Shown piece by piece: positions 18,438 to 29,456 of a DNA stretch of 64,000 bases. The position numbers and the translations under genes were made by a program. The notes beneath the pieces are model-generated. The model had not been told where the DNA came from. It saw nothing but the letters and a program-made list of their open reading frames with translations, and did no database searches. The DNA is taken from the NCBI GenBank assembly GCA_026415215.1, contig JAOAHN010000084.1:1-64000 (forward strand), in the 5' to 3' direction. Origin of the DNA: Candidatus Hydrogenedentota bacterium. GTDB lineage: Bacteria; Hydrogenedentota; Hydrogenedentia; Hydrogenedentales; Hydrogenedentaceae. Numbering within the stretch: the stretch's first letter is position 1; every line of letters starts with the position of its first letter.

Positions 18438-18465
18438 TTGACAAAAGGATAAGAAAAATTATACT
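18438..18465 (+). promoter_or_regulatory. Sigma70-type promoter ahead of the giant PKD lipoprotein
   Basis: A perfect -35 TTGACA (18438-18443) lies 16 bases before TATACT (18460-18465), which matches the -10 consensus in five of six positions. It points toward the lipoprotein gene, leaving a leader of about 85 bases. The spacing is one base shorter than optimal. Confidence 0.6.
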
Positions 18466-18559
18466 ATTTTAGCAGGATTTTTATTGTAAAGTTTATGAAA
18501 AAAGGGGTTTTGTCTTAAATACTGGAGATGTCTCAAAATAGTTGGAGAAGGAAATTAAT

Positions 18560-21500
18560 ATGACAGGAGTAAAGAAATTTAAAGGTATTTTGTTGGGTTC
18601 TACTGTGTTGATGGTAGGAGTGTGTATTTTAAGTTGCGAGCAACTTCCTCCTGCTATTGATACTCCTATAGTTAAGTTTTCAGGAGAGCCAAGAGAAGGG
18701 AATGAACCACTTGTGGTGAAGTTTACAGATTTGTCTGAAGTTAAAGATTCTCAAATAGTGGCTTGGTATTGGGACTTTGGAGATGGAGAAACGAGTTCGT
18801 TACCCAATCCTATGAAAACCTACTACCATAATCCTAAAGATGGTAATAACCCAAGTTTTTATACGGTCAGGTTAAGGATTACCACGAGCAAAGGTACTTC
18901 TGAAAGGACAGAAGTAAGTTACATTAGGGTGAATCCAGGGACTACCATTACAGTGTTAGACCCTAACCAAGATTCGTATACTGGATTAGTTGAGGGCTAT
19001 GGTGTGGTTTTAAAGGTGCCGAAGGGTGCTTTAAAGCAAAAAACTACTTTTAATATTAATCAGTTAGATAGGGCACCTTCTGTTAGGTTTTCCGAGGATA
19101 TAGAAGTAGTATCAAATTATTATAGGATTGCTCATAATTCTCCTGGAGAAGATTTATTTGCTCGCGAAGGGGATCGAATAATTCCTACCGAGATGCAAAT
19201 ACCTTTGCTTACGGGGGAAGGAGATAGGACAGATAGACCCTCAAATAGATACATTATTATGGCATTATTTGAAGATGGTTCGGTGATTCCAGTTTTGGGA
19301 GAGAGAAAAGATAAATATGCTGTGTCTAATGTTACTGGTCTTCCAGCTGAAGCAATATACTTCGTAGGCTTTTTCCCAAAAGCTTTAATATCAAATGTAA
19401 CTATCGACTCTCCTGAAGATTTGCAGTTAAAATATCCCTGGGCATTGAAATGGAAAGTGTTTGGTTCTGAAAATGCTCTGAAGCAAATCGTTGCTTTGGA
19501 GAAAGGGGATATGAATTCCCCCAATTCTTTTTACAGAGAAGATTTTTCGGAAGATGAGGTTACCGAGCTTTCTGGTAAAGTAGTGGAAAACTTGCTTAAG
19601 AGTTATATAGAGTTTTTAGCTTCAGGGTTGAAAAATCCTATTCTTGTTGATGTAGGGGATGGGGGATATGGCTTACTCTTATTTAACATAAATCCGGTTT
19701 ATACTTCAGATTATGATGATTTTAATCTATTGAGATATGGAAGTAGTAGATTTGGGAATGTTGTGATTGATCCCAAACAACTACTTATGATTTCTATACA
19801 TAATGCTATTTCCGCAAGGAATAATCCTGATATAAAACAAAAGTTTACTATTTACAACGCTTTTGCACAATATTTGTTCTATTCTTGTTATAAAAATTAC
19901 AGACTATTAGATCTGAGCGTGCCAGATTTGTCTGACATTGACCCTACCGGGTCTCCGCGAATGGTATCCTATATGAATGGTCTGAGGGAGTCTTTGGCAA
20001 TTTATTTTGGCCAGAGATCTGATAAGGTAGCAATAAATGGTGGAACCAATGGTGAAATTAAAGCGAGGTCTTTTGGAGAGAATGAATACTATGATTTAAC
20101 ACAAACATTATTTCAGCCAGTGGCGCAAGGGAAGAAGAGGTACTACAGTGCAGGTCATGAGTTTTGGGTTTTTTTGGATAAGTATCTTGAGGAGAATTAT
20201 GCAGATGTAGTTACTCCAGTGGTAATAGGAGCTTTTCTGAAGGGTTTAGAAGAGGTTTTTGTTTCATTTAATCCGAGACAGGTGATTACTTATGAGCTCT
20301 TGGTGAGAATTGTATATGAAACACTTGACGAGGTTTTAAGAACTGCCACTTCTGAATCTGAAAAAAGTATGGATAAGCAACAAGATGATAGTGAAGAAGA
20401 AGGTTTATCGGATATTTACTGGAAATTTGCAAGAGGAAGAGGTTTTGAGAGAGATGACTATAGTTCCCTTAGACCTTCTGATGAGGATATTGAGGATTTA
20501 GAGCCAAATGAGAAGGCTTTTTCTGTAGTTCCTATTAGTGCGAAGGAGATTCCAGCCCCTACTGATAATATAACAATAAGTGCTAATAACCTTCCTGAAA
20601 TAAATAATGTATTACCTTGTTCATCGAGGGTAGTGAGGATAAAAATAAATCCGATGAGTTCTAAGTTAAGAATTATTTTTTATCCTTCAGAATGGGTTAA
20701 AGATGAGGATGGAAACAGTTTGAAATTTGCGTTGTATCATCCTTCAAAGGATAAGTTTTATTTGCTTGATGACGATGGATTAGATGCAGATTCAGATGGA
20801 GTTAACGACGAAATAGTTCTTACAGATTTCTCTGACATAGAAGAAGGTTGTTTTGATTATATATACCTATTGGTTAGCAATGTAAGTTTAAGTTCTGTAA
20901 GTCCTATAAAGACTACCTTTAAAGCAAATGCAGGTAAGCCTTTCCCTGAAAATGAAATTCTGAAAGAGTATGTGGAAAAGTGCGATCCATATTATGATTA
21001 TGAGCTTGTGAGTACTGGGGCTTTTACCCAAGTAGGTGTTTCGTCTTATGTATTAAAAATGACATCAGGTATGTGGAGAGGGGAAAGTGAAGTAAAGAAT
21101 GCGGTTCCTTGGGAACACTTTGTAACTATAATTGAACCCTCAATAGTTTTGAGTGATAAGGCTTTACTTGTTATAACGGGTGGGAGTTCAACAACAGAAC
21201 CAGACCTGTTGAAGCTTGCGAATTTAGCTATTCCTTTTGTGTCCGCTACGGGAACCTTGGCATGTTTTATAAAAGCAGTTCCAAACCAACCTCTGAGATT
21301 TGTAGGTGACACCAAGGATAGGGTGGAAGATGGAATCATAGCTTATAGTTTTGACAAATACATGAAAGGTTTTGAAGTTGACTCGCCAGATATGACTTGG
21401 CCTGTGCTGTTGCCCATGGTGCGTTCCGCAGTTAGGGCTATGGATACTATCCAAGATTTTGTGAAGTATAAGAAGCCTGGGAGAAGACTTGAGATTAATA

Positions 21501-23410
21501 ATTTTATTGTGACAGGTGCTTCCAAGAGAGGGTGGACTTCGTGGCTTACCTCTGCAGTAGACTCAAGAGTGTGTGCGGTAATTCCAATTGTTATAGATGT
21601 ATTAAATATGCCCTTACAGATAGAGCATCATTATAATTCCTATGGAACTTTTTCAACTGCTCTTAAGGATTATGTGGAATTTGGAATATTTGACAGGATT
21701 GAAACGCCAGAGGGAAACTCTTTATGGAAAATAGTAGATCCTATCCACTATGTGAATTTTTTGCAGATACCTAAGTTCATTGTCAACTCTACTGGTGATC
21801 AGTTCTTCCTTCCAGACTCAGCGAAGTTTTATTTTAGTTTATTAAAGCCTTCTCAATCTCTTCCTAATGGTGTTATTTATCCAGTAAACGCATATTTGTA
21901 TTACGCACCCAATACTGACCATTCAGTGTCGTCAAGTGATGCGATTGATTTGGATGAGGCTACTCTTAAATCGATGTTAGCTTTCTATATTTCTGAAGTT
22001 AACAGTAGAGAAAAACCGAAATTTGTGTGGTGGGTCGAGGAGGATGTCACAGAGCGTGATCCTTCGAAGAGAGCTATTAGAATACGATTGGATGCTATAA
22101 CTAAACCCAAAGAGGTTCTATTATGGCAAGCCACTAATAATACTAAAAGAGATTTTAGACTTCAGACTATAGGGCTTAGCTGGACAAGCAGAAGGTTAAA
22201 ACCATTTTGTGCGGAATGTGGAGGCGATCCCGGTTTCGATTATGATTCTATATTCGAGGGCACAACATCTGTTACTTCGGCGAAATCTCACCTTCCAATT
22301 AATGAAAATCACTCAGGTTATAAAGCTATGCTTGGAGATATTACAGGAACCGATAGGTTAAAGTGGGTTTGTTTGGAAGGTGATTATTATCAAATGGGAT
22401 ACGAATATGGGTCTCTGTTAAAGGAAGAAATCGTCTCTACAATCTCTGCAATATCCTCGGTTGTAAAGAAGAGAGGTGGAACTTATGAAAGTGGAATGAA
22501 TGACATACCTGAGATTTGGGGGGATATAATTCGTGGTATTTCAGACGCTACAGAATTGAGCTTTGAAGAGGTGGTTAATGCTCATTATGTCTGGGCATCT
22601 TATTTTTCTAAACAAAGTTGTGTGGATTCTAATTACATTTATGGATGTGCCCGAAGTGATTATTCCCAGATCTCAAATTACATCGTAGTGATATGGAAGC
22701 CCATAGGGATCGAGGAATTTATAACGATAGAACCTATGGGGCTGGTTAGTATGAATCTCGTCCTGAAAGGAAATGAAGTTCTTACTCTGTGTACTAATAC
22801 TGAAAGGATTTCGGATAAGATTCAAAGCGTATTCAGATGGATAAATTCAGAAATTCAAGCACAGAGAGTTGATGAATTGGACCAATACGATTTCGTTATG
22901 TGGGATGGATATAAATATAACGCCGTTAAACTTCAATCTGAAAAGTTATTATTAGGTGACCTTAGGGTAGATGATTGTATTGCGAGCGAAGGACATTATA
23001 TATATCAATTTGACCCTGTGACGATGAGGTTGGCTGTTTCTAATACTGAGGTTAATTTAAGAGATTTATCATCTGCGATAGAGAGTAATCACTTTGCTCC
23101 TAATAACGAAGGGGAAAAGTTTTCGATTGCTAAAGTAATATCAACTTCTCCTCCGCATATTTCGGAGAAAACTGCTAATTACCAAGTAGAAGGAGAAGAT
23201 GGTGAAGAGTGTGTATGTGAATTTGGACCAAATGAGGTATATCCTTATGTAGCCACAGTGCCTGTGCCGGATAAAGGTTGGACAGCGTTCTTCGTGCAGA
23301 TTAAGTTTCCAGGTCCTGAGAGATATGTCCCAGAGTTAAAAGATATTGATTATGTGTTCAGCACTCGTGTTGTAGTGGTGCCTGATGTTTACCCCTCAGA
23401 AATAAAATAG
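18560..23410 (+). CDS. Giant lipoprotein: PKD + PhoPQ-activated-type hydrolase + C45-acyltransferase-like region
   Basis: The start chosen is the ATG at 18560, eight bases after GGAGAAGG, giving 1616 residues. A signal peptide ends in CILSC, a lipobox. Residues about 35-128 form a PKD domain (IVAWYWDFGDGETSS, then TVRLRITTSKG). The next 650 residues are a mixed region with one Ca-binding-like DDGLDADSDGVNDE near residue 740. Residues about 800-1200 match the PhoPQ-activated pathogenicity-related family: MTSGMWRGESEVKNAVPWEH, nucleophile elbow TGASKRGW (Ser about 988), STGDQFFLPDS and NTDHSVS, giving a Ser-Asp-His set. Residues about 1268-1616 start CLEGDYYQMGYEYGSLLKEEI, typical of C45 acyl transferases, with a candidate nucleophile Cys at about 1354 in SKQSCVD. 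Each region is recognisable, but the combination is unfamiliar to me. Confidence 0.75.
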   Translation: MTGVKKFKGILLGSTVLMVGVCILSCEQLPPAIDTPIVKFSGEPREGNEPLVVKFTDLSEVKDSQIVAWYWDFGDGETSSLPNPMKTYYHNPKDGNNPSFYTVRLRITTSKGTSERTEVSYIRVNPGTTITVLDPNQDSYTGLVEGYGVVLKVPKGALKQKTTFNINQLDRAPSVRFSEDIEVVSNYYRIAHNSPGEDLFAREGDRIIPTEMQIPLLTGEGDRTDRPSNRYIIMALFEDGSVIPVLGERKDKYAVSNVTGLPAEAIYFVGFFPKALISNVTIDSPEDLQLKYPWALKWKVFGSENALKQIVALEKGDMNSPNSFYREDFSEDEVTELSGKVVENLLKSYIEFLASGLKNPILVDVGDGGYGLLLFNINPVYTSDYDDFNLLRYGSSRFGNVVIDPKQLLMISIHNAISARNNPDIKQKFTIYNAFAQYLFYSCYKNYRLLDLSVPDLSDIDPTGSPRMVSYMNGLRESLAIYFGQRSDKVAINGGTNGEIKARSFGENEYYDLTQTLFQPVAQGKKRYYSAGHEFWVFLDKYLEENYADVVTPVVIGAFLKGLEEVFVSFNPRQVITYELLVRIVYETLDEVLRTATSESEKSMDKQQDDSEEEGLSDIYWKFARGRGFERDDYSSLRPSDEDIEDLEPNEKAFSVVPISAKEIPAPTDNITISANNLPEINNVLPCSSRVVRIKINPMSSKLRIIFYPSEWVKDEDGNSLKFALYHPSKDKFYLLDDDGLDADSDGVNDEIVLTDFSDIEEGCFDYIYLLVSNVSLSSVSPIKTTFKANAGKPFPENEILKEYVEKCDPYYDYELVSTGAFTQVGVSSYVLKMTSGMWRGESEVKNAVPWEHFVTIIEPSIVLSDKALLVITGGSSTTEPDLLKLANLAIPFVSATGTLACFIKAVPNQPLRFVGDTKDRVEDGIIAYSFDKYMKGFEVDSPDMTWPVLLPMVRSAVRAMDTIQDFVKYKKPGRRLEINNFIVTGASKRGWTSWLTSAVDSRVCAVIPIVIDVLNMPLQIEHHYNSYGTFSTALKDYVEFGIFDRIETPEGNSLWKIVDPIHYVNFLQIPKFIVNSTGDQFFLPDSAKFYFSLLKPSQSLPNGVIYPVNAYLYYAPNTDHSVSSSDAIDLDEATLKSMLAFYISEVNSREKPKFVWWVEEDVTERDPSKRAIRIRLDAITKPKEVLLWQATNNTKRDFRLQTIGLSWTSRRLKPFCAECGGDPGFDYDSIFEGTTSVTSAKSHLPINENHSGYKAMLGDITGTDRLKWVCLEGDYYQMGYEYGSLLKEEIVSTISAISSVVKKRGGTYESGMNDIPEIWGDIIRGISDATELSFEEVVNAHYVWASYFSKQSCVDSNYIYGCARSDYSQISNYIVVIWKPIGIEEFITIEPMGLVSMNLVLKGNEVLTLCTNTERISDKIQSVFRWINSEIQAQRVDELDQYDFVMWDGYKYNAVKLQSEKLLLGDLRVDDCIASEGHYIYQFDPVTMRLAVSNTEVNLRDLSSAIESNHFAPNNEGEKFSIAKVISTSPPHISEKTANYQVEGEDGEECVCEFGPNEVYPYVATVPVPDKGWTAFFVQIKFPGPERYVPELKDIDYVFSTRVVVVPDVYPSEIK

Positions 23411-23511
23411 TGTAATCTGAATATCACAAAAATAGTTGAAAATTTCTCTGGAAATCAAAAATAAGAATAGGATAAAGAAGTAATTCTACGGACTTATCAA
23501 AAGTTAGCAGA

Positions 23512-23718
23512 CTACTTTACATCAGCGTCAAGCCATTTTATAAGAGCCATTAATCCCCGAGCTCGTTTAAGCATGGTAGCTTTGAGCCCTCTTTTCCTAA
23601 GTTTGTCCTTCGCCTCTTGTCTATTTTTTGCTAAAACTACACCCCCTATAATAGATTTCTCGTAATCATTTTCATCTATTTTTTCAATCCTTATTGCATG
23701 ATATTCATACACAGCCAT
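23512..23718 (-). CDS. Microprotein resembling the extreme N-terminus of GspF/PilC
   Basis: This 68-residue protein starts MAVYEYHAIRI, passes through IIGGVVLAKNRQEAKDKLRKRGL and ends with a basic helix. Full-length GspF/PilC inner-membrane platform proteins usually begin in the same style: [FY]EY.A-type strand, G.....A.....A...L...G. Here that leader segment stands alone, with no helical T2SSF domains after it. A ribosome-binding site (AGAGGAG) precedes the ATG. It follows the sirtuin gene by 46 bases. Function is unknown; it may be a stand-alone copy of that fold (inference). Confidence 0.6.
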   Translation of the reverse strand: MAVYEYHAIRIEKIDENDYEKSIIGGVVLAKNRQEAKDKLRKRGLKATMLKRARGLMALIKWLDADVK

Positions 23719-23764
23719 TTTGCTGTGTCTCCTCTCTTATTATTAATAAAATTATATCACATAG

Positions 23765-25815
<2,051 letters not shown>

Positions 25816-26730
25816 CTATATTTCTGAATACCCTAAAATCTCCAGTATTCGATTTAGGTCTTCATTTGAGTAGTATTCTATTTCAATTTTCCCCTTCTCC
25901 GTAGACTGGGGTTTTAGGATTACTTTTGTTCCTAACTGTCTGCTAAGTGTCTGTTCGACTTTTCTTATGTATGGGTCTTTTACATTAGGTTGGGAAATTC
26001 TCCTTTTCTTCGTTTTTTCATTAATTCTATTAACTATTTCTTCTGTCTGTCTTACTGATAATTCTTTCGACACAATTTCATTTGCGAGTTTTATAATGGC
26101 TTCCTTTGTGGGCAGAGATAGTAAACACCGGGCATGTCCGGAAGAGATTTGGCGGGATATTAGAAGTTCCTTAATTTCATCTGGTAAATTGATAAGGCGA
26201 ATGGTATTTGCGACGGTGCTTCTGTCTTTGCCGATGGCTTCAGCTAATTGTTCTTGAGTCCAGTTATATTTGTTTATAATAGTAATGTACGCTTCTGCTT
26301 CTTCTATAGGATTGAGGTCTTCTCTTTGAATATTTTCGATGAGCCCAATTAAAAGAGCTTCATCATCAGAGATATTTTTACATATAGCAGGGATTTGAGT
26401 TACCCCTGCTAAAATAGATGCCCGTAGCCTTCTTTCCCCGCAGACTAATTCGTAGGTATCTTCTTTCTTTCTAACCACAATTGGCTCTTGTAGCCCATAT
26501 TTTTTTATGGATTCTGCGAGGCTTTTCAAAGAATCTTCGTCAAAATTCTTCCTCGTCTGATATTTATTAGGCATTATTTTATTTGGGTCGAGCTGAAGTA
26601 TTTTGCCTTCGTCTTCCCCCTTTTCATCTTGACCCAAACCCTTAGACGAAAGTCCCTCTGATGGGACTTTTAGCGGTCCGAGAATAGCGTCTAAACCTTT
26701 TCCAAGGGCTTTTTTCCTACCTGAATTCAC
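25816..26730 (-). CDS. parB: Chromosome-partitioning protein ParB
   Basis: ParB binds parS sites, spreads on DNA and drives origin segregation with ParA. The GTG at 26730, nine bases after GGGAGA, is preferred; a TTG at 26736 is possible. The N-terminal GRKKALGKGLDAILG is the ParA-contact type start. The CTPase/nuclease-like domain contains ICGERRLRASILAGV-like sequence (VCGERRLRASILAG) and LIGLIENIQREDLNPIEEA. The helix-turn-helix lies at WTQEQLAEAIGKDRSTVANTIRLI, and SSGHARCLLSL follows. The gene overlaps the parA end. No parS sequence was recognised nearby by eye. Confidence 0.96.
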   Translation of the reverse strand: MNSGRKKALGKGLDAILGPLKVPSEGLSSKGLGQDEKGEDEGKILQLDPNKIMPNKYQTRKNFDEDSLKSLAESIKKYGLQEPIVVRKKEDTYELVCGERRLRASILAGVTQIPAICKNISDDEALLIGLIENIQREDLNPIEEAEAYITIINKYNWTQEQLAEAIGKDRSTVANTIRLINLPDEIKELLISRQISSGHARCLLSLPTKEAIIKLANEIVSKELSVRQTEEIVNRINEKTKKRRISQPNVKDPYIRKVEQTLSRQLGTKVILKPQSTEKGKIEIEYYSNEDLNRILEILGYSEI

Positions 26731-27481
26731 GGTCAAGTATCTCCCTTGTCAATTGTGCGTATGCAATAGCTCCACTTGATTTTTCATCATAGTATATTAC
26801 AGGTTTTCCATAGCTTGGAGCTTCGCTCAAAGTTACATTTCGAGGTATTACCGTTTTGAAGACTATGTGTTCGAAGTGAGTCCTAACATCTGACTCAACT
26901 TGCCGAGACAGATTAGTATGTTGAAACATAGTTAAAACTATTCCGAGAATCTTAAGATTAGAGTTAAAATTGTCTCTTATTCTTAACACGGTTTGCAACA
27001 ATTCGCCGAGCCCTTCCAACGCATAGTATTCACATTGTAAGGGGACTATAACCTTTTCTGCACATACAAGTCCATTTACAGTCAACAAGCTTAATGCTGG
27101 AGGGCAGTCAATTATTATAAAGTCAAAATTGTTTTTTATTGGTGATACTTTTTCTTTTAGTTTATACTCTCTGGAATCTACTTCTATTAATTCTACTTCC
27201 GCTCCTGCTAATTCCCGATTCGATGGTGCTAAATAAAGATTAGGATATGAAGTGGGTTTAATTATTGATGATAAAGAATGGTCACCTGAAAGTATTGTAT
27301 AAACTGTTCCATTAAGTTGAGATTTATCAAAACCAAGTCCTTGGGTAGCATTTCCTTGTGGATCCAAGTCTATTAGTAATGTTTTATAGCCTTCTTTGCC
27401 CAGACAGGCAGAAATGTTAATTGCGGTGGTGGTTTTTCCAACGCCACCTTTTTGATTTGCTAAAGCTATTAATGTTCCCAT
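26717..27481 (-). CDS. parA: Chromosome-partitioning ATPase ParA
   Basis: ParA is the deviant-Walker ATPase that moves ParB-parS complexes across the nucleoid. The 254-residue protein begins MGTLIALANQKGGVGKTTTAIN, the Soj-type P-loop with the signature first lysine. LLIDLDPQGNATQGLG (Walker A') and FIIIDCPPALSLLTVNGL (Walker B) follow. It overlaps parB by 14 bases with the chosen parB start and heads the minus-strand run to serS and the sirtuin. The divergent neighbour is trmH; the 91 bases between them must hold both promoters. Confidence 0.97.
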   Translation of the reverse strand: MGTLIALANQKGGVGKTTTAINISACLGKEGYKTLLIDLDPQGNATQGLGFDKSQLNGTVYTILSGDHSLSSIIKPTSYPNLYLAPSNRELAGAEVELIEVDSREYKLKEKVSPIKNNFDFIIIDCPPALSLLTVNGLVCAEKVIVPLQCEYYALEGLGELLQTVLRIRDNFNSNLKILGIVLTMFQHTNLSRQVESDVRTHFEHIVFKTVIPRNVTLSEAPSYGKPVIYYDEKSSGAIAYAQLTREILDREFR

Positions 27482-27572
27482 ATCCCAAGTATCAAATAAT
27501 AGCAGAGAATAAATATTAATAATTAGATATAATATCAGTTAGTCTAAAGAGTTCACAATAAGTAAGAGATAT

Positions 27573-28283
27573 ATGACAACCGTGTTTCCACATAAAGAGC
27601 CGATTAAGGTGGGGGATTTACTTTTGAGTTCTGAAGAGATTATCTCAGGGTTGTGTAATTGGATTACAGAAGAGAGGAAACAAAGAATAGAATCCGTGAT
27701 AAATAATAGAACATATACGGTTGTCACTGTATTAGATGGGCTATATGATATCGGTAATGTGAATGCGGTAATAAGAACTTCGGAGTCGCTTGGCTTTCAG
27801 TGTGTTCATATAGTTGAGACATGTGCTAAATATAAAACTGCAAATAGGATTACTCAAGGGGCTGAGAAGTGGCTTGATATTTTGAGGTGGAAAAGTGCTG
27901 AGGAATGCTTAAATTGGCTGAGAGAAAGAGGGTATAGGATATGTGCCACTGCGTTTGAGAATGCTAAGCCTATTGACCAGGTTAATTTTTTAATTCCTAC
28001 TGCTATTGTTCTGGGCAATGAACATTCGGGTGTCTCAAGTATAATGACTACTCACGCTGATGAAAGAGTTATTATTCCGATGTATGGGTTTACTAAAAGT
28101 TTTAATATTTCGGTAGCAGGGGGTATCATACTTTATCACGCGGTTATGCATAGGATATCCCATTTGGGTAAGAATGGAGACCTTACTCCTGATGAGAGAA
28201 AAATCCTGAAAGCTCTTTTTTACTTAAAGAGTGTTGGTTCCCCAGAAAAGATTCTTCACAGGGAGATAACAAAAACTCATTAG
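27573..28283 (+). CDS. trmH: tRNA guanosine-2'-O-methyltransferase, TrmH family
   Basis: This SPOUT methyltransferase would methylate the 2'-OH of G18 in tRNA with SAM. Residues about 45-205 contain all three family motifs: NVNAVIRTSESLGF (motif 1), TAIVLGNEHSGVS (motif 2, with ILGNE-type SAM loop) and IPMYGFTKSFNISVAGGIIL (motif 3). The 236-residue length and the absence of an N-terminal L30-like substrate domain favour TrmH over RlmB. The ATG has only a weak ribosome-binding site (AAGTAAGAG). It is separated by 65 bases from the sugar transporter operon that follows. Confidence 0.88.
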   Translation: MTTVFPHKEPIKVGDLLLSSEEIISGLCNWITEERKQRIESVINNRTYTVVTVLDGLYDIGNVNAVIRTSESLGFQCVHIVETCAKYKTANRITQGAEKWLDILRWKSAEECLNWLRERGYRICATAFENAKPIDQVNFLIPTAIVLGNEHSGVSSIMTTHADERVIIPMYGFTKSFNISVAGGIILYHAVMHRISHLGKNGDLTPDERKILKALFYLKSVGSPEKILHREITKTH

Positions 28284-28348
28284 TATAAAGTTTTGATATC
28301 CTATTTTTATATAATAAATTGCAAAATTAAAAAATAAGGAGATAGGTA

Positions 28349-29410
28349 ATGAAAGTGAAAATCATATTAAGTTTTTTGGTCTTGGTTGGTTTATTTACAA
28401 GTACTTCCTTAATGTCAAGTTGTGGAGGAGGACCTAAAACCGATGGGACTCAACAGGTTGCTCCTTCCCAAAGAGCTTCTTCCGGAGCAAAACAATTATC
28501 TGAAAAACCCACCCTTCAACCTCCTTCTTTGAAGAGGGTTAAAGTAGCTTTCATAACTAATAACGCATCTGACTTTTGGAAGATAGCAGAAGCAGGAACC
28601 CAAAAAGCGGCTGGGGACTTTGGAGTAGAGGTTATTTTCAGAATACCTTCGGCTGGAACTGCGGAACAGCAACAGCAGATTTTGCAGGATTTAATCACTA
28701 TGGGAGTATCAGGCATTGCAATAAGTCCTAAAGACCCTGAAAATCAAACCGATATGCTCAACGAGGCTGCTAAGAAAGTTAATCTGATTACTCAAGATAG
28801 CGATGCTCCTAATAGCCTTAGGAAATGTTACATAGGAACAAATAATTTTGAGGCGGGTATAGAAGCGGGTAAACTTGTTCAGGCTTGCACACCACCGGGC
28901 TCAAAAATAATAGTATGTGTAGGGACACTTGATGCCCAGAATGCAAGGGATAGGTTAGAAGGCCTGAAAAAGCAAATAGAGTCAACGGGTCATCAAATTA
29001 TAGATGTGAGAACAGATGAAACAGACCGTTCTAAAGCAATTGCAAATGTTCAAGATGCTTTAGTGCGTTATCCCGATGTGGCATGTTTTGTTGGGTTGTG
29101 GAGCTACAATGGTCCAGCTATATTGAATGGAGTTCGGGACTCGGGCAAGTTAGGCCAAGTTAAGATAGTATGTTTTGATGAGGAGGATGAAACTCTTCAA
29201 GGAGTGAAAGATGGATATATATATGGAACCGTGGTTCAACAGCCATTTGAATTTGGCTATCAGTCGGTGAAGATTTTGAAGGAGTTAGCAGAAGGGGATG
29301 AAAGTAGTATTCCGCCTAACAAACAGATATTTATTCCCACGGTTTCTATTACGAAAGATAATGTAGATGAGTTTTGGAATAATCTTAAAAAGATTTTGGG
29401 TAAATCTTAA
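28349..29410 (+). CDS. Sugar-binding lipoprotein, RbsB type (CUT2 ABC importer)
   Basis: This periplasmic binding protein delivers a sugar to the following permease. The signal peptide ends in a lipobox, LMSSC at about residues 22-26, followed by a proline/serine-rich linker. The mature domain has VKVAFITNNASDFWKIAEAGTQKAAGDFGV, ISPKDPENQTDMLNEAA and KIVCFDEEDETLQGVKDGYIYGTVVQQP, the usual type I periplasmic-binding layout of ribose/xylose binding proteins. Length 353 is normal with a linker. AAGGAGATAGG precedes the ATG. No ATPase gene (RbsA) is present between or after the two transport genes. Confidence 0.92.
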   Translation: MKVKIILSFLVLVGLFTSTSLMSSCGGGPKTDGTQQVAPSQRASSGAKQLSEKPTLQPPSLKRVKVAFITNNASDFWKIAEAGTQKAAGDFGVEVIFRIPSAGTAEQQQQILQDLITMGVSGIAISPKDPENQTDMLNEAAKKVNLITQDSDAPNSLRKCYIGTNNFEAGIEAGKLVQACTPPGSKIIVCVGTLDAQNARDRLEGLKKQIESTGHQIIDVRTDETDRSKAIANVQDALVRYPDVACFVGLWSYNGPAILNGVRDSGKLGQVKIVCFDEEDETLQGVKDGYIYGTVVQQPFEFGYQSVKILKELAEGDESSIPPNKQIFIPTVSITKDNVDEFWNNLKKILGKS

Positions 29411-29456
29411 AGAAGATTACTTTTAGTTAATTATTCTATCCCAAAGGAAGTGTAGG

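Noticed and set aside
25816..27481. parS site near parAB
   Set aside because: No TGTTTCACGTGAAACA-like palindrome was recognised by eye within the parA/parB region; absence is not certain without a scan.
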